Positions 27,074 to 36,121 are shown, counted from the stretch's first letter. The stretch: 64,000 nt of DNA from Renibacterium salmoninarum ATCC 33209 (GCF_000018885.1 NC_010168.1:1860001-1924000), one strand, 5' to 3'. Notes: a model not told the origin generated them from the letters alone. Numbers and translations are program-made.

Positions 27074-28300
27074 TTAGACCAGGGCCGAATGGCCGGTGAT
27101 AGCTCGTCCCACAATCAGTGAATTCACCTCATAGGTGCCCTCAAAGGTGAGTATCGGCTGCGCATCCGCAAAGATCTTGGCCATACCAAAATCGGTGACG
27201 ATCCCGTTCCCGCCTAATAGCGAACGCCCTTTTGCTACGGTGTCCAAACATAGTTTGCTGGTGAACCCTTTTACCAGAGCGGCCTGCTCCATCCGCAGCT
27301 CTGGGCCCACTCCGCGATCATGCGCATCTTGGACCTGGGCCAGTCTCGCTGACATCGCTAATGATGCGGTGGCGTTGCCGAGCATCTCCACAAGTTGTTG
27401 CTGTACCAGTTGGAACTTGGCTAGCGGCTTGCCAAATTGCAGGCGTTCGAGCGCATATTTGCGCGCGATCTCGAAGGCAGCGCATTGCACTCCCGCGGCC
27501 ATCCAGCCGGCCATCATCCGGGTCCCCATCAGCAGCACATTGGTATCTGCAAAGGAACTCACGGTCGATAGCCGATCAGACTCGGCCAGCCGAACGTCTT
27601 TCATCACAAGGTCCGCGTTTTTGATTCCGCGCATCGAGATCTTATTCTCGATTTTGGTCCGGCTGATGCCCGGTAGGCTCAAATCGAGAATAAAACCGCG
27701 GATCTGCCCGTCATCGGAATCACGGGCCCAAAGGAAGACGTAATCGCCGTCGGCTGCATTGCCGATCCAGCGCTTCGCTCCGTTCAAGACCCAACCGTCA
27801 CCATCTCGACGGACCATGGTGGTCAGCCCACCGGCCACATCAGAGCCGTGCTCCGGTTCGGTCAAGGCAAACCCGCCAAGAATCTGACCGTCGCTAGACC
27901 GCTGTAGGAACCGCTGCTTCTGCTCCTCGGTGCCGAAAATTCGAATTCCTTCAACGAACAACTCGTGGTGAATGCCGAAGATCGCGCCGGTGGACAGATC
28001 CGCCTTGCACAGCTCCAAAGTGGCCAGACCGGAATACAACCGGGAGTAGCCAGCCCGGAAAGGCGCGCCCACGCCCATCGCCGATAATTTTTGAAACACG
28101 GACCGGGGAACATCTTCTTCGTGCCACCACTTCTGCGCAAAGGGTGTAACTTCCCGGGCGCAAAACTCACGCAGTTCAAAGAGCTTGGCCCGTTCTACTG
28201 GCGACAATAGTGATTCGAATTCAAAGAAGTCAGCCGTTGGCAACTCCTTGAATGGTTGCCGCGGCTTGGCTTTTTGGACAGATAAAGTCTTGGTGACCAT
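27074..28300 (-). CDS. acyl-CoA dehydrogenase
   Basis: A 408-aa FAD flavoprotein catalysing alpha,beta-dehydrogenation of an acyl-CoA. FAD/substrate motif FALTEPEHGSDVAGG (about residues 142-156), WVLNGAKRWIGNA, and the C-terminal LLGGNGIVTDFGMAKIFAD. The likely base Glu lies in TFEGTYEVNSLIVGRAI, the position used in glutaryl- and short-chain enzymes. Last gene of an operon thiolase-MaoC-MaoC-SDR-ACAD; its start lies 3 bp after the SDR stop. Intact, although the operon's first gene is broken. Confidence 0.88.
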   Translation of the reverse strand: MVTKTLSVQKAKPRQPFKELPTADFFEFESLLSPVERAKLFELREFCAREVTPFAQKWWHEEDVPRSVFQKLSAMGVGAPFRAGYSRLYSGLATLELCKADLSTGAIFGIHHELFVEGIRIFGTEEQKQRFLQRSSDGQILGGFALTEPEHGSDVAGGLTTMVRRDGDGWVLNGAKRWIGNAADGDYVFLWARDSDDGQIRGFILDLSLPGISRTKIENKISMRGIKNADLVMKDVRLAESDRLSTVSSFADTNVLLMGTRMMAGWMAAGVQCAAFEIARKYALERLQFGKPLAKFQLVQQQLVEMLGNATASLAMSARLAQVQDAHDRGVGPELRMEQAALVKGFTSKLCLDTVAKGRSLLGGNGIVTDFGMAKIFADAQPILTFEGTYEVNSLIVGRAITGHSALV

Positions 28301-28303
28301 GAC

Positions 28304-29143
28304 TTAACCGTTGAATCCGCCGCCGCAAATTACCGTTTGCGCACTGACATAGTCAGATTCGGGGATGCAGAACAGGTAAACGTCATTGGCAGCTTCTTGC
28401 GGGGTCCCCGGTCGTCCTAACGGAATCATCTGTTCGGCTGCGGTGAGCAACGCTTGGCTGACGCCAACTTTGATTTCCCGGCCGGCGACGTCGATGGTTC
28501 CGTTGCTATCTGCCGGCGTCTCGGTGAGCCGAGTCTTGATGAAGCCAAAGGCAACGGTGTTGACCGTGACGTTGTACCGGCCCCATTCTTTGGCCAAGGT
28601 CTTCGTCAATCCGGTCACCCCCGCCTTTGCCGCGCTGTAATTAGCTTGCCCTGCATTGCCGGTGAGGCCAGCCACCGAGGAAATATTGACCACCTTGCGG
28701 CAGGGTACCGGCTCGCCGGCAGCAATTGCGGCCTTTGCTGCGGCGGAGATCACTGGCTGTGCAGCACGCAGAATCCGGGATGGTGCTTTGAGATGAACAT
28801 CAAGAATTGCGTCCCACTGCTCATCAGTCATTTTCTGAATCACGGTATCCCAGGTGTAGCCAGCGTTGTTCACGATGATGTCCACGCCACCGAAGTTCTC
28901 TACCGCGGCCGCCACAAAACGATCGCCGAAATCGACATCAGTAACACTGCCGTTGCAGGCAACGGCCTCACCGTCTGCCGCTTGAATCGCAGCGACTGTT
29001 TCATCGGCTGGGGCCGGATCAAGATCGTTGACGACGACCTTGGCACCTTCGGATGCTAGCTTGAGCGCAATTTCACGGCCGATTCCGCGACCCGATCCGG
29101 AGACCAACGCGACTTTTCCAGCGAGTTTTCCTGCATTAGACAT
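28304..29143 (-). CDS. SDR 3-hydroxyacyl-CoA/3-oxoacyl reductase
   Basis: A 279-aa short-chain dehydrogenase. SGSGRGIGRE cofactor motif (residues 15-24), VNDLD (Asp for NAD preference), NNAGYTWD, catalytic Ser in NISSVAGL and YSAAK. In this operon it would act as the 3-hydroxyacyl-CoA dehydrogenase step between the MaoC hydratases and the thiolase. AAGGAAA precedes the ATG. Slightly longer than FabG (about 245 aa), with an insert after the active site. Confidence 0.87.
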   Translation of the reverse strand: MSNAGKLAGKVALVSGSGRGIGREIALKLASEGAKVVVNDLDPAPADETVAAIQAADGEAVACNGSVTDVDFGDRFVAAAVENFGGVDIIVNNAGYTWDTVIQKMTDEQWDAILDVHLKAPSRILRAAQPVISAAAKAAIAAGEPVPCRKVVNISSVAGLTGNAGQANYSAAKAGVTGLTKTLAKEWGRYNVTVNTVAFGFIKTRLTETPADSNGTIDVAGREIKVGVSQALLTAAEQMIPLGRPGTPQEAANDVYLFCIPESDYVSAQTVICGGGFNG

Positions 29144-29175
29144 GGTGTTTCCTTAAAAGTTGAAAAACGTGGGAG

Positions 29176-29598
29176 TCAGAGTGCGACGACGGCGGTGCCC
29201 GCGAGCGTCACCGTGCCATCGGCGAGGGTCACTGCCACCTCGAGCGTGGCCAGACGTTCGCCGTCGTGCTCGGTTATTTCGGTAACTTGGCCCTGCGCCG
29301 TAGGCTGAGCCAACACCGGCGTGATCGCGGCAAAGCGAACGTTGAAGGTGCGGATTCGGTCCTGCGGAACCCAGTTGGTGAGCAGTCGGCCAAGATAGGC
29401 CATCGAGAGCATGCCTTGGGCGAAAGCATCGTCCAAGCCCGCGGATTTGGCCATATCAATGTCGAGGTGGATGGGGTTATGGTCGCCAGAGGCACCGCCA
29501 AAAAGGGCCAGTGTGGTCCGCGAGATGGGGGGGGGTAAGACAAGAATCGGCAAAATTGTGTCGATCTCGACAGACGCGTACTCTTCACTAACACTCAT
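29176..29598 (-). CDS. MaoC-like hot-dog dehydratase/hydratase subunit B
   Basis: A 140-aa MaoC/R-hydratase fold protein. The hydratase motif is GGASGDHNPIHLDIDMAKSAG (Asp/His pair near residues 40-43), followed by FAQGMLSMAYLGRLLTNW. It overlaps the preceding MaoC-like gene by ATGA, the usual sign of a heteromeric two-gene enoyl-CoA hydratase. A run of nine G (29527-29535) encodes the PPP before ISRTTLALF; in the present length the frame is open. Confidence 0.85.
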   Translation of the reverse strand: MSVSEEYASVEIDTILPILVLPPPISRTTLALFGGASGDHNPIHLDIDMAKSAGLDDAFAQGMLSMAYLGRLLTNWVPQDRIRTFNVRFAAITPVLAQPTAQGQVTEITEHDGERLATLEVAVTLADGTVTLAGTAVVAL

Positions 29599-30056
29599 TT
29601 GGCAGCCTCCGGATTGGTCACAACGAGAACGGTTTTAGCGGTTGCCACAGCGGAACCGTCGTGTACCCGTGTGATGACTGTTTCTTTGACGACGAACTCT
29701 AGGGCGCCACCCTTTTTGCTATACACATCGGTGATCTTTGGCTCCAGCCGCAATACTTCGCCAGCATGGGCCACAGAATGATAGGTGAATTCTTGCTCGC
29801 CGTGCAGCACCCGCCGGAAATCTATGCCCAACTCGGAAATCCAGGCGACCCCGCCAGGCGCTTCGAGCTCTAAGCCGAAAAGAATCGTTGGTGGCAGCGG
29901 AAGCCCCTTGTGTCCAGCCGCTTTGGCCGCGTCAAGATCGGTATAAATGGGGTTCTTCTCTCCGATCGCATCAGCGAAAAATCTGAGTCTTTCGATAGGA
30001 ACCGCTGTTTCGGTGCTGGGAAGTACCCGGCCCACAGCATCTGGGGCAATAGCCAT
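29595..30056 (-). CDS. MaoC N-terminal-like (FAS1-type) dehydratase subunit A
   Basis: A 153-aa hot-dog protein. It has the N-terminal MaoC-like pattern IERLRFFADAIGEKNPIYTDLDAAKAAGH and LPPTILFGLELEAPGGVAWISELGIDFRRVLHGEQEFTYH, as in ChsH-type and R-specific hydratase subunits. It pairs with the downstream subunit to hydrate a 2-enoyl-CoA. Starts one base after the thiolase stop. Catalytic residues are expected from the partner subunit. Confidence 0.82.
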   Translation of the reverse strand: MAIAPDAVGRVLPSTETAVPIERLRFFADAIGEKNPIYTDLDAAKAAGHKGLPLPPTILFGLELEAPGGVAWISELGIDFRRVLHGEQEFTYHSVAHAGEVLRLEPKITDVYSKKGGALEFVVKETVITRVHDGSAVATAKTVLVVTNPEAAK

Positions 30057-30057
30057 C

Positions 30058-31242
30058 TTAGGAAACCTTTTCGTAGAGGGTCACTACGGCAGCGCCGCCA
30101 AGACCGATGTTGTGTTGCAGGGCATGCCTGGCGCCTTCGACTTGACGTGGACCTGCTGTGCCACGCAATTGCCAGACCAGCTCGGTACATTGCGCCAAAC
30201 CAGTGGCCCCTAGCGGGTGACCTTTAGACATGAGGCCACCGGAAGGGTTGACAACTACTTGCCCGCCATAGGTATTGTCACCGTTCATCACAAACTTCTC
30301 TCCGGTGCCCTCAGGGGTGAAACCAAGCGCTTCATAGCTGAGCAACTCATTCGCGGTGAAGCAATCGTGCAGCTCGACGACTGGAATATCGGTGGGCCCA
30401 ACGCCGGCCTGCGCATATACAATCTCAGCTGCTGCTTTACTCATGTCATATCCGACAAGTGAAATCAGATCATCGCCTTCGAACGTGCCAGCAAAATCGG
30501 TAGTCATCGCTTGCGCCGCAATCACAACTGAGGTGTTCAGGCCGTGTTTGCGCGCGAATTCCTCGGTGCACAAAACCGCTGCGGCAGCACCACAGGTTGG
30601 CGGGCAACACATCAGCCGAGTCAAGGGGCCGTAAATCTGCGGTGATTCCATGACCTGCTCTACAGTGAGCGGATCGCGAAAGACCGAGTACGGATTGTTG
30701 GCTGCGTGGCTGCGTGATTTCACTGCGATCCTGGCTAACACCTCTGGCGACGCCTGGTATTTTTCCAAGTACTGTGCTCCAGATCCACCGAACAATCTTG
30801 CCGCCATCGGCGCATCGGAGTCCCCCTGGACCGTGCTCAATTTGTCAAGGAACGGACCCAGAACGTTCGGGCGGTCTTCCCACATTGCCCGCAAAGCGCC
30901 GCGCTGCATCTGTTCGAAACCCAGAGCTAATACGCACTCCGCAGCCCCACTGGCAATTGCTTGCCGCGCTAAGTACAACGCGGTGGATCCAGTAGAGCAG
31001 TTGTTATTGACGTTGATGACCGAAATTCCCGTCAGACCGACGTTGTACAAGGCGGCCTGGCCGCTCGTGGAATCGCCATAGACGTAACCGACATATGCTT
31101 GCTAAATTTGGCTGTAGGCAATACCCGCATCTTTCAAGGCGGCCATTGTCGCGTTCGATCCCATCAGATCGTAAGTTTCAGTCTTGCTCGGAGTCATAAC
31201 AGGAATCATCCCGACGCCGGCTACGAATACTCGTTCACTCAT
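30058..31242 (-). pseudogene. SCP2-type thiolase with in-frame amber stop
   Basis: Lipid-transfer-type acetyl-CoA acyltransferase for the last beta-oxidation step. The full frame from ATG 31242 (AAGGAGG upstream) is 394 codons, with one TAG at codon 47 (31104-31102) between YSQI and QAYVGYVYG. Downstream everything is intact: nucleophile Cys in NVNNNCSTGS, HDCF motif (ELHDCFTANE) and SKGHPLGATG. Reinitiation at the TTG before YNVGLTG would give 330 aa lacking the first beta strands. First gene of a five-gene operon; a shared 19-bp motif lies 30 bp upstream. Confidence 0.85.
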
Positions 31243-31271
31243 TTCTGCCTCCTTTGGCCGATGAAAACTAA

Positions 31272-31290
31272 CCTATTCTGAATTCACTTA
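31272..31290. promoter_or_regulatory. repeated motif site A (CCTATT-N4-ATTCACTTA)
   Basis: CCTATTCTGAATTCACTTA on the plus strand, between the thiolase operon start (31242) and the tandem TetR gene end. Same 15 fixed bases and 4-bp spacer as sites at 34936 and 36103. Likely operator or promoter element of the acyl-CoA regulon. Confidence 0.6.
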
Positions 31291-31357
31291 TCCTGTCAAG
31301 GCTAAGCCTGCACCGAAAAATATTTCTTGGACTAAACGTGCGTAGAACGTCGCAAGG

Positions 31358-32602
31358 TCAGAGTTCGAGCAGCCGCTGACAGATCAACTCCAAAGCGGAG
31401 CGTTCTGCAGCATCGAGATCACCATGGCTACGCGCCGCACAGTCATTGATCACCATCAAAACTGCGTGCACTCGAATCCGTGCGGCATCACGCAGCATTG
31501 TCGGGTCGATCTGCAACATTAGATCAACCCATTGGTTGAGATATGCCCGTTGCTGAGCAACCGCTAACCTCCGCTTTTCCTCATCCAAATTGCCTAGCTC
31601 AGTAACAATCAAAGTGATCAACGCGGGGTCCGCGGCCACGGTGTCCAGATAAGAATCGAGAAGGCAGCCCAGCGCTTTCTTCGGATTACTTGGCACCGCG
31701 AGCGCTAAAGCTCGTCCTTTTTGCAGGAGGTCATTTCCGTACTGCAAAACTTCGAAGAGCAAGTCGACTTTGCTCGGGAAGTGGTGGTAAATACTCGGCT
31801 CAGCAATACCCACTTTTGCTGCGATCTCATCTAATCCGGTTTGGGCAAATCCCCTCCGCGCAAACAATTCCGAGGCAGCCGCAACTAATTTCTCTTGGGT
31901 TCCAGTTGGCGACCTGCGCGGTTCCGAAACTCTTCGATCGACGAGATTGACGCTTTCTTCAACGACCCAATTTATGTTGAGCACGCTGAACATCATTTGT
32001 TTCATGAGCGCTACAAAATCGGCCCTAGGCAAGCTCACGTGGTGGTAAGACAAACTGAGACAAATCGATAGCACGGCTCTTGTGAGCAATCTGCTCCAGG
32101 TTGCGGCTTCTGGGTGATGCGTTTGAATAGCCTGCCGCAGCTCGTGCCGGATTTGCCGCACTTCAGCGGCTAGTCTTTCTTGGTCTTGCTCCGGCAGCTG
32201 GCGGGCTTCACGTTGCCACAAAACTCCGGCCAGCCGTATGTCCAATGCCATCGCGACGAAGGCATCATTCCAATCGGACAGACTTTCCGCCGTGGCATCA
32301 TCGCGCGCATCAGCCAACGCAGCATGCGCCTCGGCAACTGACGCTTCAATGACCGAGACCAACAACTCTTGTTTACTTGAAAAGTGCCGGTAGAGGGCCG
32401 AGGGCCCAATCGAGACTGCCCGCGCGATCTGGTTCATAGAGACACTGGCAAATCCATATTCGTAGAACAATTCGGCGCCAGCGCGCCGGATCAGATCCTT
32501 ACGGTTGGCCGGACGAGTGCCCTTTGGCGGCACATACGGCATTGCTTGGCCCACGGAACGCATTTGTTCAGATGTATCGATTCGCTCCATTGACATCACC
32601 AT
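31358..32602 (-). CDS. tandem TetR-family regulator with two HTH domains
   Basis: A 414-aa fusion of two complete TetR repressors. Domain 1: HTH at about residues 35-80 (MNQIARAVSIGPSALYRHF) and a ligand-binding helix bundle to about 215. Domain 2: second HTH at about 230-278 (LDEIAAKVGIAEPSIYHHFPSK) and a second bundle to the end. Start ATG 32602 has GAGG six bases upstream. Typical TetR proteins are about 200 aa. It sits amid acyl-CoA genes bearing a shared 19-bp motif, so it is the obvious candidate regulator; the ligand is likely an acyl-CoA (inference). Confidence 0.88.
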   Translation of the reverse strand: MVMSMERIDTSEQMRSVGQAMPYVPPKGTRPANRKDLIRRAGAELFYEYGFASVSMNQIARAVSIGPSALYRHFSSKQELLVSVIEASVAEAHAALADARDDATAESLSDWNDAFVAMALDIRLAGVLWQREARQLPEQDQERLAAEVRQIRHELRQAIQTHHPEAATWSRLLTRAVLSICLSLSYHHVSLPRADFVALMKQMMFSVLNINWVVEESVNLVDRRVSEPRRSPTGTQEKLVAAASELFARRGFAQTGLDEIAAKVGIAEPSIYHHFPSKVDLLFEVLQYGNDLLQKGRALALAVPSNPKKALGCLLDSYLDTVAADPALITLIVTELGNLDEEKRRLAVAQQRAYLNQWVDLMLQIDPTMLRDAARIRVHAVLMVINDCAARSHGDLDAAERSALELICQRLLEL

Positions 32603-32655
32603 CTCTCGCCTCAATTGCCACTTTATGATTCTAGTAGCGTCGGCTAATCAATCGC

Positions 32656-32790
32656 TCAGGCCTGAATCAGTTCGTTTCGAATGGCGCGCTTGAGCAATTT
32701 TCCTGATGGGTTACGTGGCAATTCGGCTCTGATAATCAGCCGGTGCGGGAGCTTATACCGTGCTATTCGAGCTGCACAGAAGTCGCGGAG
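32656..32790 (-). pseudogene. C-terminal fragment of an acyl-CoA ligase cut by IS copy 2
   Basis: 45 codons beginning at the IS edge: LRDFCAARIARYKLPHRL then IIRAELPRNPSGKLLKRAIR, with the A10 Lys motif PSGKLLK, and a TGA at 32656. It belongs to the same AMP-ligase gene whose N-terminal part lies at 34137-34893, but the central region (A5-A9 motifs) is missing, so a deletion accompanied the IS. Confidence 0.8.
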
Positions 32791-32820
32791 TGAATCGCCC
32801 CGGTGTGTCCGGAGGGTTTC

Positions 32821-33711
32821 TCAGACGATGAGCCTGTCGGCGGCTGCCGTGCTCTGGTAGTGATTGTAGTAGTGGTTTTCTAGCTCTACTGGTGGGATGT
32901 CTCCGCAGTACTGGTAGAGCCTTCGGTGGTTGTACCAATCGACCCATTCAGCAGTGCCGATTTCGACTTCTTCTAGAGTCCGCCAGGGCTTGCCGGGTTT
33001 GATCAGCTCGGTCTTATAAAGCCCGTTGATGGTTTCCGCCAAGACGTTGTCGTAACTATCACCCACAGAACCGATCGAGGGGCGGATACCGGCCTGGGCC
33101 AGGCGTTCGGTGAAGGCCAAGGAGGCGTATTGAGCCCCGGCATCGTGATGATGAATCACCCCGGAAATCTCAGCCCCGGCCCGTTCACGACTCCAGATTG
33201 CCTGATTAACTGCGTTGAGCACTAGCACGGTGTTCATAGAAGCACTCGCTGACCAGCCCAGGATCCTCCGAGAGTAAGCATCGATCACGAAGGCAACATA
33301 GACCCACCCGGACCAGGTCGAAACATAGGTGAAATCATCTACCCATAGCCGATCCGGTGCCGTTGGTGTGAAATCACGGCGGACCAAGTCCTTCGCTCGG
33401 GCCGCCTTCGAGTCTTTGATCGTGGTGCGTTTGACCTTGCCACGGACCGCACCCTGTATGCCAAGTAACCCCATGAGCCGTTCTACCGTGCACCTGGCCA
33501 CCGGCACACCTTCACGGTTCATCGCCAACCAGACTTTCCTGGTGCCGTAAACCCCGTAATTAGCGGCATACACCTTCTGGATCACGGGCTTGAGCACCTC
33601 ATCACGTTGTTCTCGGTGAGATCGTGTTTTATCCACCCATTCGTAGTACGTGGACGGGGTGGTCTTCACCCCGTCCCAGTAAGCACCTGGCAGATCGACT
33701 CGACACCCCAC
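32821..33711 (-). CDS. IS3-family transposase OrfB (copy 2)
   Basis: A 296-aa DDE transposase identical to copy 1 except DNVLAETI (Val for Ala next to the catalytic Glu region) and EWVDWY (Val for Ala). Catalytic D, D and E are all present. The same upstream frame structure as copy 1 applies, with the GGGG-TGA slip site. Confidence 0.85.
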   Translation of the reverse strand: MGCRVDLPGAYWDGVKTTPSTYYEWVDKTRSHREQRDEVLKPVIQKVYAANYGVYGTRKVWLAMNREGVPVARCTVERLMGLLGIQGAVRGKVKRTTIKDSKAARAKDLVRRDFTPTAPDRLWVDDFTYVSTWSGWVYVAFVIDAYSRRILGWSASASMNTVLVLNAVNQAIWSRERAGAEISGVIHHHDAGAQYASLAFTERLAQAGIRPSIGSVGDSYDNVLAETINGLYKTELIKPGKPWRTLEEVEIGTAEWVDWYNHRRLYQYCGDIPPVELENHYYNHYQSTAAADRLIV

Positions 33712-33720
33712 CGCAATCCA

Positions 33721-34086
33721 TTATTCTCGCGGTGACCGGCATGGTCCTTGATGTATTTCACGATCAGTGTTGTGGCGGTCGAGTTCGACCGCGAAAAAAG
33801 CTGAAGCACTCCGAAGGATCGCGTTCGCCCGTTTCAGCTCAGCGTTCTCACGCCGTAACCGTTTCAGCTCGGCCGATTCCGTGCTCGTTGTTCCAGTTCT
33901 AGTACCAACATCGATCTCGGCTTGCCGGACCCATTTACGCACCGTTTCCGGCACACCCACACCCAAAAGCTGGGCAACTTTTTGCATCGCCGCCCACGCC
34001 GAAGATGCACCCTCCATCTCCGCCACCATGCGCACCGCACGATCCTTCAACTCCTGCGGATACCGTGTCGTAGTTTTCCCTGCCAT
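33721..34086 (-). CDS. IS3-family transposase OrfA (copy 2)
   Basis: A 121-aa HTH subunit, same as copy 1 apart from Ala for Thr in KDRAVRM. It has the helix-turn-helix and the Leu-rich coiled coil; the last 15 residues are off the family consensus as in copy 1. Confidence 0.85.
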   Translation of the reverse strand: MAGKTTTRYPQELKDRAVRMVAEMEGASSAWAAMQKVAQLLGVGVPETVRKWVRQAEIDVGTRTGTTSTESAELKRLRRENAELKRANAILRSASAFFAVELDRHNTDREIHQGPCRSPRE

Positions 34087-34136
34087 GTCCTGATCCTCTC
34101 AAACAAGAAAGTCTCCGGACACACCGGGGCGATTCA

Positions 34137-34893
34137 CCAAGAGCGCATCGGTGGCTTGGTGCTTGTCGATGAGTTTCACAATTGCATTCGGTTCAAAAAC
34201 TGGCACGAAAAGCAGACTGCAGTCCTTCACTAAACTCATAGTCCAATGCGCGATGGCTGCCATGTGGAACATCGGTGCTACAAAAATTGACATTCCGCCA
34301 TCACTCACCGCGTCAGTGCTGGCGAGCGACCCCATTGCCGAGACCATGACACTAAAGTGGCTAAGCATCACGCCTTGGGTTCGCCGGTGGTACCTCCGGT
34401 ATAAAAAATCCCGAACAGTTCGTTCCCGCCGCGTCGGGCATCTTCAATGGGCTTAGCGTCAAGAAGCAATTGCTCGAAATTCAACGATTCGGCTGGAGCC
34501 TCTCCTCCCCCGCAAAAGATCACTGTTCTGAGTTCCGGATAACCCGCACGCAAGACTGGAATCATCGGCGCAAAGGCATCATCAACGATAAAAACATTGA
34601 TCTGCGCATCACGGAGCGAATAAATAATCTCGGCCGGACTCCATCGAGTGTTAACCGGAGCCACCACGGCATCCGCCCAGGGCACCGCGAATAGATACTC
34701 GTGGTACACGTCGGAATTCAAAGCAAGCATGCCCACTCGGTCACCGGGAGCGACCCCCCAAAGATCGAAGCGCACCAGCGAACCTAGATACTCGATCCAC
34801 CACTTCGCGCACAGTACGCTCTCGGCCCGCGCACATCGTCATTGTCGAATCTGGACGTTGCTGGAGCTGGCGGTGCAAAAGCTGAGTCAGATT
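34137..34893 (-). pseudogene. N-terminal part of an acyl-CoA ligase (two frameshifts, IS-truncated)
   Basis: Starts MNLTQLLHRQLQQRPDS with GGAGG before the ATG at 34893. An extra G in a run of six (34754-34759) shifts the frame after FAGALRSLG; the true continuation VAPGDRVGMLALNSDVYHEY is in the next frame through the A3 loop YTGGTTGEPK. A lost G at 34373-34374 shifts again before VMLSHFSVMVSAMG and APMFHMAA. It ends at the IS after DKHQATDALL. Three independent lesions make it clearly dead. The repeated motif site C lies 43 bp upstream of its start. Confidence 0.83.
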
Positions 34894-34907
34894 CATTGTG
34901 ACCTCCA

Positions 34908-36001
34908 TCATGTCATTGAGATGCTTAGATGGAAGCCTATTACGTATTCACTTAGTTTACAAGAGTGCGCTAAGGTTTCAGGCATATAGGCTTGGATGTA
35001 GCGCTCCCCCCCAGTTCCGCCCTGCTCACGTTGCCGCTCGATCCGGTACCGCATATGCGGGTGATTTTCGGATTCCTCGAGGCTCCAGACAGCCGAAAGG
35101 CAAGCGCCGGCCTCATGCCCGATTCTGGCCCAGTCCAACCGGCTCTTCGCCCGAAACGCAGCGGCCAACTTCTCCGCCAACTCAGGCCAGCTTGCCGGAT
35201 CATCTCTGCTCCCGTCGTCCGGGAAGTCGATTCCGGTAGCCACTAGCAGCTGACTGAAGAACTGCGGCTCCATTGCGCCTACCGCAACATATTCGCCGTC
35301 GTCCGCCGTCTCGTAAACGTCATAGAAGGGGGTATTCGCCAATGGATCCGAAACACCAGGCCCAAGCACCTCAGCAAAGTTCTTATGCATAGTCAGCAAA
35401 GCAGCTGAACCGTCCACCATCGCAATATCCAACACTTGCTCAACGGGATTCCCTGATCGCTTCCCCACAGCGCGGCCAGAATACTGATCACGCCATGCAT
35501 CGAGCCGCCGGCAAAGTCTCCAGCAACATTGATTGGCGGCATCGGCTTACCACTGCCACGACGGAATGCATTCAACGCCCCCGACTGGGCAATGTAGTTA
35601 ATGTCATGTCCCGGATCCTGTGCTAGGGGTCCGCCCTGGCCGTAGCCAGTCACTCGCGCAAAGATCAGCTCAGAATTTGCCTCAAGCGCCTGCTCCGGGC
35701 CAAGACTAAGCCGTTCCATAACACCCGGCCGCATCCCCTCTACCAAAACGTCTGCGTTTCGCATCAGCTCCAAGACCTTCGCTTGCCCGGTGGGATCTTT
35801 GAGGTCCACGGCAACATGCTCTTTGCCTTGAGCGTAAAAACTGTGCAGAAAATCGTAGGGCCCCGACTCTAGCCTAGTGATCACTGTGACCTGAGCGCCC
35901 ATATTCAGCAAGATCGTGCCAAGGTGCGGCACTGGACCAATCGCAGCCATCTCCAGTACTCGCAATCCCGCCAGCGGTTTTGAGCCATGTTCTTGAGTCA
36001 T
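34908..36001 (-). pseudogene. CaiB/BaiF family CoA-transferase or racemase, frameshifted
   Basis: Alpha-methylacyl-CoA racemase-like protein. The N-terminal frame (MTQEHGSKPLAGLRVLEMA, VAVDLKDPTGQAKVLELM, DVLVEGMRPGVMERLSLG, FARVTGYGQGGPLAQDPGHDINYIA with the catalytic Asp) runs to about LAALWG, then shifts near 35460-35470. The remaining part (SGNPVEQVLDIAMVDGSAALLT, ANTPFYDVYETADDGEYVAVGAMEPQFF) is in another frame to 34908. This racemase step would serve branched or sterol-side-chain acyl-CoAs. Divergent from the 36255 acyl-CoA dehydrogenase. Confidence 0.83.
34936..34954. promoter_or_regulatory. repeated motif site C (CCTATT-N4-ATTCACTTA)
   Basis: CCTATTACGTATTCACTTA on the plus strand, 43 bp upstream of the ligase start and inside the extreme 3' end of the CaiB reading frame. 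Same orientation and spacing as sites at 31272 and 36103. Confidence 0.6.
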
Positions 36002-36102
36002 AGTGCAGAGCCTCACTCCATCGTGAATTTTCGCGGCACGAACATTAATGTCATGGTACGCGTGCTAACCATGTACACATCCAGTATCCTAATAGACGCA
36101 AG

Positions 36103-36121
36103 CCTATTTTCGATTCACTTA
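36103..36121. promoter_or_regulatory. repeated motif site B (CCTATT-N4-ATTCACTTA)
   Basis: CCTATTTTCGATTCACTTA in the 253-bp divergent gap between the CaiB gene (start 36001) and the acyl-CoA dehydrogenase (start 36255). Placed to control both. Same orientation and spacing as the other two sites. No gene is seen in the rest of the gap. Confidence 0.65.

Larger units (their letters stand above)
32791..34136 (-). mobile_element. IS3-family insertion sequence, copy 2 (1346 bp, inverted relative to copy 1)
   Basis: Same length and ends as copy 1 (14279-15624), in the opposite orientation. I noted only about five base differences, three of them changing residues (OrfA Thr/Ala; OrfB two Ala/Val). 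Flanking triplets are GAG and CCA, not a target duplication. Both flanks are parts of one acyl-CoA ligase whose middle is absent, indicating deletion between two insertion events or an adjacent deletion. Confidence 0.92.

Noticed and set aside
14279..34136. Simple inversion between the two inverted IS copies
   Set aside because: Swapping the flanks does not restore either the PAP2 gene or the ligase, nor matching target triplets (CGG/CTC and ATA/CCA).
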